From Balanoglossus misakiensis (Eukaryota; Hemichordata): a DNA stretch of 64,000 nucleotides. Shown here piece after piece: positions 1 to 10,078 of this stretch. Positions within the stretch are counted from its first letter, which is position 1. Every line of letters starts with the position of its first letter. The position numbers and the translations under genes are program-made. The DNA lies in contig CM082596.2 in the NCBI GenBank assembly GCA_040954595.2, positions 3,410,001 through 3,474,000 of the forward strand, given 5' to 3'. The notes beneath the pieces were generated by a model. That model saw nothing but the letters and a program-made list of their open reading frames with translations. It ran no database searches and was not told where the DNA came from.

Positions 1-717
1 CTCAATTTTTCTACTTCGCGAATTTTTAAAATTTGGTGATTTTTTGATAAAAATCATGGGTTATAGCTCATGAAAATCGTCCAGAAACCTCAATTTTTCG
101 ACTTCGCGAATTTTTAAAATTTGGTGATTTTTTGATAAAAATCATGGGTTATAGCTCATGAAAATCGTCCAGAAACCTCAATTTTTCGACTTCGCGAATT
201 TTCAAAATTTGGTGGTTTTGGGATAAAAACCATGGGTTATAGCTCATGAAAATCGTCCAGAAACCTCAATTTTTCTACTTCGCGAATTTTTAAAATTTGG
301 TGATTTTTTGATAAAAACCATGGGTTATAGCTCATGAAAATCGTCCAAAAACCTCAATTTTTCGACTTCGCGAATTTTCAAAATTTGGTGGTTTTGGGAT
401 AAAAACCATGGGTTATAGCTCATGAAAATCGTCCAGAAACCTCAATTTTTCGACTTCGCGAATTTTCAAAATTTGGTGGTTTTGGGATAAAAACCATGGG
501 TTATAGCTCATGAAAATCGTCCAGAAACCTCAATCTTTCGACTTCGCCAATTTTCAAATTTAGTGATTTTTCTGATAAAAACCATGGGTTATAGCTCATG
601 AAAATCGTCCAGAAACCTCAATCTTTCGACTTCGCCAATTTTCAAAATTTTGTGATTTTTTGATAAAAACCATGGGTTATAGCTCATGAAAATCGTCCAG
701 AAACCTCAATTTTTCGA
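1..717. repeat. 88-bp tandem satellite array (8 copies, clipped by window edge)
   Basis: The unit beginning ctcaattttt recurs at 1, 89, 177, 265, 353, 441, 529, 617 and 705, so the period is exactly 88 bp. Copies differ by a few substitutions (cgcgaa versus cgccaa, gattttttga versus ggttttggga). The ninth copy breaks off at about 717. The array probably extends left of the window. No open frame or spacer structure is present. Confidence 0.95.
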
Positions 718-811
718 CAAAATCACCAAAGTTCGTCGAGAATTGCCAACTTAGAACTTGTACATATACATTACACCCTATGTGAAAGGTGTAAAAAAAA
801 AGATGAGAAGA

Positions 812-875
812 CAGAGGCTGGTTTTGAACCCCAGTCCTCCAATCATTAGTCAAAAACCTTAGCCACTGACCCAGG
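812..875 (-). repeat. tRNA-derived SINE-like fragment
   Basis: Read on the minus strand, this stretch has an A-box-like segment (gtcagtggctaagg, about 858-870) followed by a B-box-like ggttcaaaacc (820-830) at roughly tRNA spacing. The B box departs from the GGTTCGAATCC consensus, and no intact cloverleaf can be drawn. I read it as the head of a pol III-derived short interspersed element, not a working tRNA gene. Confidence 0.45.
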
Positions 876-950
876 GTGATTGACAACATGTAAGACCCCA
901 AAAGTATTATATGATGATCAAACTCGTGAAATTTAAAAAAAAATAAAATT

Positions 951-1006
951 GGCTCGGTCTCATTATAGTCAGTACTGTTAAAACTAACTATAATGAGACC
1001 CAGCCT
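951..1006. repeat. Inverted repeat / hairpin
   Basis: The arm ggtctcattatagt (956-969) is matched perfectly by actataatgagacc (987-1000), with a 17-nt loop. Similarity continues outward a few more bases (ggct on both sides). It could be a small terminal-inverted-repeat element remnant or a transcript hairpin. Confidence 0.6.
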
Positions 1007-1926
1007 AATGAAATCTTGAATGTTTTATGGAGAAAAGGGGACATATATCACATTGCAGTTACCCCTTTGTTACATAGCCTATTTGTTGATTGATCCCCCG
1101 AGACGGTAGCAGAGCTGTTCTGTATGGGACAATTTTGGATCAGATTCACTCCATCTCTGACGTTTTTGTGTGTAATGTGAGATGACCTTGCAAATAAAAT
1201 TTAACACAATCTTGTCAGATATTTTCCAAATTAACCATACTTTAATTCAAAGATCCATAACACCAACAACAGATATTATATGTATCCATGGGGTTATTGG
1301 GCATTTGGCCATGTCATAGGATGCAGAATAGAAATTGAAACACACGACAAAAATACGGCACTATCGTCAAAACTCAATTAAGTGATACAGCAACATGTAT
1401 TCCTGTGACAATATTGAAAGTGGGCATTACAGACGGGGATAGAAATCTCTTTTCTGATATTACTTTCAGATAGTCACTTTCCACAGCCAAAGTCAGAGAC
1501 AATGTCTATGTCTTACTCAATACACATGTCAAAGATGTGAGTCAGAGTTTGATAGCTACAATACCTTCAAGTACACTTTGTGTTTTCTGTTGACATCTTC
1601 CAAAAGTACATTTCAAACAATTTCTTCCAAAAGCAGTTTTTTCTGAGCAACTCAAACAATTTTGTTTTTCAAAGCAACAATTTGAAAATTCAACCATAAT
1701 AGACTGGTCTACCAAATAAATCATATTGCTTAAATGTTCACATAACTACATTGTACATGTACATGAGCATTATTTTAAAAAAAGATCGCAAATAATGAAA
1801 AAACTCCTTAAATATACATCAAATGGTTTCATGGTTAAATTAATGCTAGCATATTTTAGGCTACTCTCTTTCAAATGAAAATTCAACTTAACTGGTCAGT
1901 TTCATTGGCTTGGAATAGACATTTTC
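1007..1926. other. Intergenic / probable SOD 3' UTR and flank
   Basis: I see no coding exon here. The part nearest 1926 is expected to carry the 3' UTR of the minus-strand SOD gene. I could not find a convincing AATAAA on the minus strand close to its stop codon. Confidence 0.5.
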
Positions 1927-3757
1927 CTATAATTCATCATGATCTGCATAATGAACAGTAATTTTCCACCAATCTCTGAGTTGCTGCACGCGACTCCAGT
2001 CTACCAAATACCACCACGAGCTGATGTGGTCCTTTCTGATATTCTGGTATTTCAAATAATAAGCGTGCTCCCAGACATCAATAACTAGGATTGGATAAAG
2101 GCCCTCGGTTAACGGTGAATCCTGATTGGCTGATGTGGTGATTACCAATTCCTCTCTGTCTGTGTGCAGTTTGAGACACAACCATACATATCCTGGAAGA
2201 GGAGACACAGGCAAGGGTGAATAAGAATGTTTGTGAGAGAGGGGGGAAGGGGAGAGAGAGAGAGAAAAAGGGAGAGGGACAGACAGATATAAAATTCAGT
2301 ACGGTATAAGTACCCGGGTTCATTAAATGAATTAGGATTGTACAAAGGTACTGATGTTAAAGAGACAATGCATGCTTGTTGACAAGTTATGATCTTTCAA
2401 GATCGGTATTGAAAAAGGAAATTGCAAATACTACCATCATACATGTACATACCGGATCCAAACAAGACATTGGCTTGAGTTGAGAACGCCTCTTTGAATT
2501 TGGAAAAACTTCCAAAATCTCTCTGGATGAGTGAAAGCAGGCTACCTTCCGGGGTCCTGGTCTCACTTTGATGATTAGGAGACATTACAGACCAATACAA
2601 ATTATGGTTGACATAACTGTGGAGAAAAGAAGAGAAGGTTGACTGGCACATGTATACAAAGTCCAAAAGTACCACAAAACTGATTGAACACTCCACGCTT
2701 GCCTGACTCTTTCTGACCACAAAACTTTGCTTTCAATTTTGCGCAATTTGTTCAAATAAAAGAGAATCATGAATTACAAAAGCAAAATGTTCAGGGAAAA
2801 TGTGTTGCCAAACATGACTTTAATTATGTAGCTAATTTATACTTACCCACCAGCAAAGTTTCTCAGATAACTCCTGTGTATTTCTGATACTTTATTTAAC
2901 TTTTGCAAAACAACGTAGATTGGTTCTGAAGCCAAGGCTTCCTGCCCCTGTGACTGTGTTTTAAATGAAAATATGCCTTTTATCTTTGTGGAAAAATTCT
3001 CATAATGCAACTTGCTATGGTAAGCTATTGGTACACACGTCAGAATAATATAGTAGGGACAGAGACCCATTGGCAACAATTAAAGAAATATACAGTCATC
3101 TATAGCCATGGTTACCATGGTATACTGAAATTTTGCCTTTCATTTGGAAGATAGCAAAAATAGTCCCCACCATAAGATCATTAGAAAATTTAGACAATAT
3201 GGTTATATCCATCAAAGAGTTGATGCTAACGATGAATTGACATTGCATGGCTACATGGGTCGCCCGAAATCCGCAAGTGAAAATAAGAGATATCAAAACT
3301 GAAACCATGGATGATGGAGGTTCCACAGAACTGAAACTGAAAGTTTATCATTCCTATATTTAGATCAAAGTTAGGCCAACGTGTAGGTTTCAGCCACAGA
3401 AAATGAACATCGTTTTAAAAGGAATTTTGGCCTGCTTTACAATCTGCTCAAAGTTGACTAACTTGGAGTGGTCCGATTTATCTATATTCTAACCTTGGTC
3501 CGCCAGTTTTGCAAAGCTGCATTCATCTTTTGCGCGTAGCCAGCATGATGTCCCAAGTGATGGATGCGAACGGTGGCTTCGTCAATGTGCGGCTCAAGAT
3601 CGGAGTAGCCATACGGCAGTGTCGGTAGCTGGTAGATGTCTGCGTGATTTGCGATCACCTCGTATGGTAGTGGCGCATCGGCGATGCCCTGTGAAGGAAA
3701 AACAACGAACGCAGTAACCACTGCAACGAGAACCCGGAAGACATTCATGTTGATCAC
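1927..3757 (-). CDS. Fe/Mn-family superoxide dismutase, predicted ER-resident (4 exons)
   Basis: Exons are 3494-3757, 2847-2953, 2453-2616 and 1927-2192. They join in frame (phases 0, 2, 1) into 266 codons plus stop. The family converts superoxide to hydrogen peroxide and oxygen. The N-terminus (MINMNVF then a run of V, A, L and F to about residue 20, then SQGIADA) is a classic signal peptide. Metal ligands are present: His in IHHLGHHAGY, His in GGYVNHNLYW, and Asp and His in DVWEHAYYLKYQ. The protein ends ADHDEL, an HDEL-type ER retrieval signal. This is unlike the usual mitochondrial or cytosolic animal enzyme. The residue before FGSG is Leu, where bacterial and animal MnSOD normally carry the second-shell Gln, so catalytic behaviour may differ. 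The gene is divergent from the ACSM gene. Family assignment is firm; location is inferred from the two end signals. Confidence 0.92.
2233..2282. repeat. Polypurine GA-rich simple sequence
   Basis: A run of G and A (gagaggggggaaggggagagag and onward) lies in SOD intron 3, upstream of exon 4 in gene orientation. On the transcribed strand it forms a long C/T tract about 45 nt before the exon 4 acceptor, so it may serve as an extended polypyrimidine tract. Confidence 0.7.
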
Positions 3758-4523
3758 TGGATGAAGATCAGGTGACTACGTACCCCGATCAGGTGACTAC
3801 AACATGACCCTTATAAATGGGGTCAAAACCAGCCAATGGGGGATGACATAAAAGTTTCATTTCAAAAAGCGCCTAATATTAATTAAGACACTTTTATTTA
3901 AAAAAAAACACAGTATAAATACATTGTGATAGAAACGAGCAGCCAACCATTGTTTGAACAAAATGACATAACAAATACAATGATAATATGTGTAATTTAA
4001 TGATTCATAAAAAGGGGAAATAATGGGCCAAATGTCAATTTGAGAATTATAAAATAGCCTACCAGTGTGCATCTGAATTGTATCTGGTTGTCGCTCCTTT
4101 TTTGCCACCATCAAGCTGCAGAGGGTTCAGTGTGACCTGAATTTATGAAAAGTTAGTCGGTTGACCTTGACACGTACCCTGCCTGAATAGGTTGTCACAG
4201 TGCAGTTGTCCCAGTTATGTACATGTATTGAGGGATATTTCCATTCTGCAAAGAATAAAACCTATTAGCAAAATATCCAATTGTATAACCGATTGCATTC
4301 GGCTGTGATATATGTCAAGAGTTTTTAAGTGAGTTTTCAGTTTCTATTCTCAAACATGATCCATGTATGTTTGGCATGACCTAGTCAAAGATGAGAGTGA
4401 CCCCACCTGAATGAGACACTGGAAGAACCCTATGCAACACAACAATGAAACTGGGTTAAAGTATAATTGATCCGCGGCATACAGCTGGTACGTGCACATC
4501 ATAGTATAAGTGTCACGACTAGC
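3758..4523. promoter_or_regulatory. Divergent promoter region between SOD (-) and ACSM (+)
   Basis: This 766-bp gap separates two start codons pointing outward. On the minus strand a TATA-like TTTATAA lies at about 3811-3817, with an inverted CCAAT at about 3833. Predicted SOD initiation would be near 3785. A 14-bp direct repeat, gatcaggtgactac, lies at 3766-3779 and 3787-3800, with starts 21 bp apart. I see no clear TATA element for the ACSM side. Confidence 0.5.
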
Positions 4524-7500
4524 ATGGCGTGCCGTATTTTGGGGAGAAAACTTCATCATTGCAACAATTGGAGTCTGGGCGTCAGGGCTGTGGCTGCCTT
4601 TAACAAAAATATCCGAAATGTCACAAGTTTGGGAGGAACCAGCAAAGCAAAATGTCATGTCATGTCGTCACATTTCTGGACGCAATATCTGAGGTCCCAC
4701 TGCACTGCAGTATCAGCAACCGGATACACTGATTTCCAAAAGGAAAAGGAAAACTTCAAATGGGAAGTGCCGGAATACTTCAATTTTGCAACCGATGTAG
4801 TTGACAGGTGGGCCGAGAAAGAACAGGTTGGTACAAATCTGGTAACAATGACCCCATTTCAATATCTGATGTGTGTAAAGAAAACAAGGATAAGGTCACG
4901 AATGTCACCTCTTAAGGTGAAGGTCCCAGATTAACCCACCAGTCAAGTTATGGCATTTACTTTAACTTCACCAACAGACCGGGGAACGTGATGCCACTGT
5001 ACCTGCTCTGCACTGGGCAAACGATGCTGGCGATGAAATTAAATGGACTTTCCAAGACATCAGCACCAAGTCTAAAAGGTAAAGTTCTGCCATGTTTATG
5101 ACAAATTAGTGGTTATAATTCAAAGTATTTTAATCATGATCACAAAATAACTGTCCTTTCCAACTTTAGCCATTTAACATCAAAGTAAAAATACTTCAAA
5201 TTACCAGAATTGTAACTTTGTTCCTTAAAACAATAACAATTGGATGATCTTTTAGCAGTTTTCTGCTTATTTTGTCTTTCATAGGACAGCAAATCTACTG
5301 ACACATGATTGTGGTTTGAAAAAAGGTGACAAAGTTATCGTCATCTTAGAGCGTGTTCCTGAATGGTGGCTTGTGTACATTGCCTGTGTCAGAATTGGTA
5401 AGTATGATTTCAATGCTTGTTAAATTTCTTAGGACAACTTATTTTGTGATCATTGAACCAACCACAATAACCAATATCAACTGATTAACCGCGACAGATA
5501 TGAACATCTCAACTCCTTGCGTGACAGATTCACCAGTCAATGACAGAGAAATGACAAAGATCTTTCTCTTTGAACTCTTTGAACAGGTGCCATTATTTGT
5601 CCTGGTTCTCCCCAATTGAGGACTGCTGACATTGAATATAGATTAACTATTTCCAAGGCAACTACAATCATAACTGATAGCGAGCATGCAGAGATGGTGG
5701 ACCAGGTACATGTACTTCCCTGGTTTCCTTCAAGAGGGTTTTCTACGTACATGTCATTATGGTTTAAGGATTACTAGTAATACCCAACAGATATTTAGCT
5801 CAAGAGATTGATTTGATTCTAGCATTAAGATCATTGGCCACCGTATAAACTTATTTTACAGTTTGAGTTGGCCAGCTATGGGCACTGATTTCAGAAGAGC
5901 AATCAAATATAATTGCTAACTTAATGATCATCTCTACATTGATGTGTGGGGGTGTCTGTGTGCATAAACACCATGTACTTACATATGTATATTTTTTAGG
6001 TTATAGAAGGCTGTCCTGATGTGAAATGCAAACTTTTAATACCTAAAAACAAAGAAGAATCAAGGTATGAATTTACAAATGTAAGCGATCTTTACCGCAT
6101 GAAGTTTTCAAAATGTTACAATATGTACTCAGAGGTAATTGTAATAAGGAGAAATTCCATGACAATCGTCAACAGATGACAAATTTCCGACTTTGCGATC
6201 TTCTGTGATTGATCAAGGACGTGCTTCTAAGGGCCAAAAGATGTCCGCAAAAAGCACCGCCAGCAAGGCGTGGTTATTGGTTATTGTTCAAAGTGCATTT
6301 GGTAAGTGCAGATTTTATAGTTCCGGCAGCAACATCTTCTCACATCGCATACTTTAATTATTACTTATTTGTATTGTTCAGGTCAGGCTGGCTCCATTTC
6401 CGTGAACTTTTTGACAAAGCAGACCATAATTTTGAGGCAAGTCAACTCACTTCTTGTGAAACAGAAATGGAAACCGAAAGATGTACTGGTTGCTATAGTG
6501 ATGAACGTGTTCAAGTGCTGGAGTGTTAGCAGAGATTCCTGAAGACTTAATTAATCTTGCTGTCTTGTAGTAAGAGGTCATTATTTTTTTTAAATCTCCT
6601 TTATCCAGGCTGTTCAAACGAAAAGTGATGATTCCATGGTTGTATTCTTCACCAGTGGAACTACTGGTAAACCTAAGATGACTGAACACACTCAAGCCAG
6701 CTATGGCATAGGACACACACTCACAGGAAAGTAAGATCCTGTCCGACTCAATTGTTTTCATTTGTACAACATATTTTTTTTTCTTCAAGTTTTCGCGTGC
6801 AATTGGTTTAAAACTTTCACCTTTTTATAATTCAAAGTGTTAAGATCACAGCAAGCAAATGTTGACATTTTATCATATCTGAATCAAGATGTTGAATTTT
6901 TGTTTCTGTGTCAGGTACTTTATGGATTTGACAAGTCGTGATGTCTTCTACACATTGGCAGACACTGGCTGGGCAAAAGCTGCCTACAGCTTCATCTATG
7001 CGCCTTGGATTTGGGGTGCATGTGTGTTTGCTCACCACTGCCCCATGTTCGGCCCTGTTCATACATTGGAGGTAAATTCGTACATATTTCAATAAATGTT
7101 CTTCAGGTGCAATGAGAGCACATCTGGGAACAACTGTAGTTTCCAAACACGGAAATCATTTTTTTTTACCAAAATATTTTCCCGCAAGATTTTATAATAC
7201 AGTCACAAATAGTATCAAAAATGTTGCAGTTAACCCTCGTCAACTCATGGCCAATTTAACATAATGAACATCTAACACTAATACTGGTCAGTTTCAATTG
7301 TGCTCATTTTGTGGGTATTATATTCAGGTTTTGCAGAAATATCCAGTCTCTGTGTTCTGTGCCCCGCCAACAGCTGTCCGTATGATGGTTCAAGAAGATC
7401 CTGCACATTTCAAGTTTCCGCATCTTCGCCGGACAGTTTGTGGAGGTGAACCAGTGGTGAGAGAGAACATCAAATAAAATGTATTGGAGTGGCTTTCAGA

Positions 7501-9197
7501 AATAGAAAATAAAATGTCGGTCTTCACCAGGTGACATTTGAATATGACAATCCCAATGCTGACATACATGTTGAAGCATTCTATCAATGAACTGTATTCC
7601 GTTTGTTCGATTTCAGAATCCAGAAGTTGTCCATGCTTGGAAAAAATTAACCGGTATGTCCATCTATGAAGGATACGGCCAATCAGAAACTGTGAGTTGA
7701 TTTGTGATCATTTATAACATTTTCCCAACGCTCAGAATTACTCTCCTCTACTGATGTGCACTGACCTAGAAGTAGTTGTCACCCATGTTATAACTACATG
7801 TACAGCATTGATAGTTGCAGTGGTCTTGATGACGGCGATGTTGGCCATGACGATGACGATGACTATTGATGATTCTTTACTGACAATTTTGCAGGTTCTA
7901 CTGTGTGGAACTTTTCCTGGGGTGAAGCAACGACTGGGATCCATGGGAGTTGCCTGCCCGGGAATGGATGTTCGAATTGTTGACGACGACGGAAACGAGC
8001 TGCCTCTCAATGAGGAAGGTCACATCGCTGTGAAAGTCAAACCAGAGAGGCCACCGTGCCTATTTTCACAGTATCTGGTGAGTCTTCATTACATGTATGT
8101 GATCATCCACTTATGTGCCTGAACTCTATCACAGTATCTGTGTACCCGTTTCACAAATTTCTACATTTCCGTTTCCGTTACCCAGGACGATGAAGAACGC
8201 ACAGCTGCCGCTTTTGTTGGTGACTATTACCTCACAGGTGACAAGGGTTACAAAGACGAACACGACTACTTCTGGTTTGTGGCCAGAAAAGATGATGTCA
8301 TCATATCGGCAGGGTAACATTTTACTTTGTGTTGATCACATGACACTGTCACTTTATATACAGATAATTTTGGTGTAGAGAGCAAATTTATAGATGATGA
8401 AATATTTTTTGACAAGGATTTTATCCAGGAGGACCTGACCCTCTGATAAGCTTCTGGTAGATTTGAGAAATTATGTTAACTTACTGATTTAAATACACTG
8501 GCTGTATTTTTAATCATTGATATTTGCAGACATCGCATTGGTCCATTCGAGGTGGAGAGCGCCCTATTGGAGCACCCGGCGGTAGCTGAGTCGGCAGTCG
8601 TCAGTAGTCCTGATGAAATTAGAGGCGAGGTAAGAACAATTAAAACTCTTTTGTTTAAGCCTTTTTGTTTAATAGTAATACCTGGATGTTTAGTTTCATC
8701 TTGTGTCAGGAGGTTGGTAAGATTTTAACTTTTCTCACTTTTTGGTTGTCATGGTTACTCACACAGATTGTGAAGGCTTTCGTAGTCCGATCCTTACAAC
8801 ACAGAGACCGCGATGAAGTTGAATTGATCAAAGAATTACAAGATCATGTGAAGAAGGTAACAGCGCCATACAAATACCCCAGACAGGTCAGTTTAGTCAC
8901 ACTTCAATATTCCTTTTATCTTACGTGTTTGCTTTCTATAAAGGTTGAGACTGTGCTGAAGCATGTCAGGTTAATAATAACTGGAACAGATTTAAAGTGA
9001 ATTTTATACCCAAATCACCAGTATTGCATCATTAGGACTATATTAAGTTTCCTTTTAATAATCACAAATGCTACTAAGATTTTCTGTTTATTTTTTTCGT
9101 TTGACAGATCGAATTTTTAGATGAATTACCCAAGACTGTTAGTGGCAAGACCTTGCGATATGTGCTCCGCAACAACGAATGGAACAAGACGTACTAA
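4524..9197 (+). CDS. Acyl-CoA synthetase, medium-chain (ACSM) type, 15 exons
   Basis: Exons are 4524-4826, 4978-5078, 5285-5397, 5587-5705, 6000-6064, 6382-6436, 6609-6730, 6915-7071, 7328-7456, 7617-7691, 7895-8077, 8186-8313, 8530-8629, 8767-8886 and 9108-9197. They sum to 1860 nt, 619 codons plus stop, with all phases consistent. The family activates fatty or aromatic acids as acyl-AMP, then acyl-CoA, in the mitochondrial matrix. Visible motifs are the AMP-binding loop [12 protein letters not shown] (about residue 270), YEGYGQSET, the hinge region with [15 protein letters not shown] and [13 protein letters not shown], and the C-terminal PKTVSGK with the catalytic Lys. The first 60 residues are basic and Arg/Ser-rich, fitting a mitochondrial leader. 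I chose the Met at 4524; an in-frame Met at 4467 is possible. Intron 6 appears to use a GC donor. Which ACSM paralog this is cannot be told. Confidence 0.93.
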
Positions 9198-9379
9198 TAA
9201 CAAATAACCAGTGAAAATTAGACACCAAACTCCACTGTGTAAAAGAGTGGAATACTGTTTTCTTTTCTTTTCCAAGACTTTGTGTTCATGTTCACATAGA
9301 CCATGCAGCCAAACCATTTACTGTCATTCTCAGACACTCATAAACACAGAACAAAGCAGCTGTTTTTTTTAATACTCTA

Positions 9380-9385
9380 TTTATT
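9380..9385 (-). terminator. Candidate polyadenylation signal for the kinase D transcript
   Basis: tttatt on the plus strand gives AATAAA on the minus strand about 700 nt beyond the kinase D stop codon at 10079. Use is inferred. Confidence 0.35.
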
Positions 9386-9766
9386 TTACCTAGACCCTAT
9401 GTAGAACATATAACATTCTAACACTAAGTTCTACCACAGAAATACCAGGATACAATTGAGAACACTAGCTGTGGCGGCGGCAACTTCAGCTGTGAGCCAA
9501 TACACTGTATCTTGGTATTTCTGTTTCTACGGTGATGAATTATCTACGGAATCTCACTTTACACCAAAACAAATATCATATTGAATATGGAACTGCAAAA
9601 GTGGGTTTGAAGTTTATAAAATTGTGACAAAATCGAGGCCACTACATGTAATAATTCAATGTAAAAGATAATTGGATTTCACTGACTAATCTGAATGTAT
9701 TAACAATATAGTTGAGTAGTTTTACTTGAAATTAAATAGTGGAAACTGTACTTGGAACTCAAAGCA

Positions 9767-9772
9767 AATAAA
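9767..9772 (+). terminator. Candidate polyadenylation signal for ACSM
   Basis: A perfect AATAAA 570 nt after the ACSM stop codon, in AT-rich sequence. It is the first perfect plus-strand copy I noticed. Use is inferred. Confidence 0.4.
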
Positions 9773-10078
9773 TGTCAAAAGTTTGGATTTTTGTCGAAAT
9801 TCGTGTCCTGTCGTAAATCCTGCACTGATCGGGCACAATAGCCTGAACCAAAAAATAGTCAACTCACAATGATCGGAGTTATGTTGAGGTCGTTAAATTG
9901 ACCAGTTTGAGTCCTGAACTGTGGCTTACTTGTCAGCTTTAAAAGTCATTTTTGTCAATAAATAGAAATCCATCAGATTTGCGACATCGTTCACATATAC
10001 ATCTTCATATGTACATAGTAATGAAGTGATGGCTTAACTGGAAGGGTCGTTCGTCTCCTGGGGGCGCTGTCCTGTCCA

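Larger units (their letters stand above)
9198..10078. other. Convergent intergenic region, probable 3' UTRs of both genes
   Basis: The plus-strand ACSM gene and the minus-strand giant kinase gene end tail to tail here. AATAAA occurs on the plus strand at 9767-9772 and on the minus strand at 9380-9385. If both are used, the two 3' UTRs overlap by roughly 400 bp. No coding exon is seen. Confidence 0.5.

Noticed and set aside
1-717. CRISPR-like array
   Set aside because: Repeats are contiguous with no unique spacers, and the window is eukaryotic; it is a satellite.
812-875. Functional tRNA gene
   Set aside because: The B box is degenerate and acceptor and anticodon stems do not pair; a SINE head is more likely.
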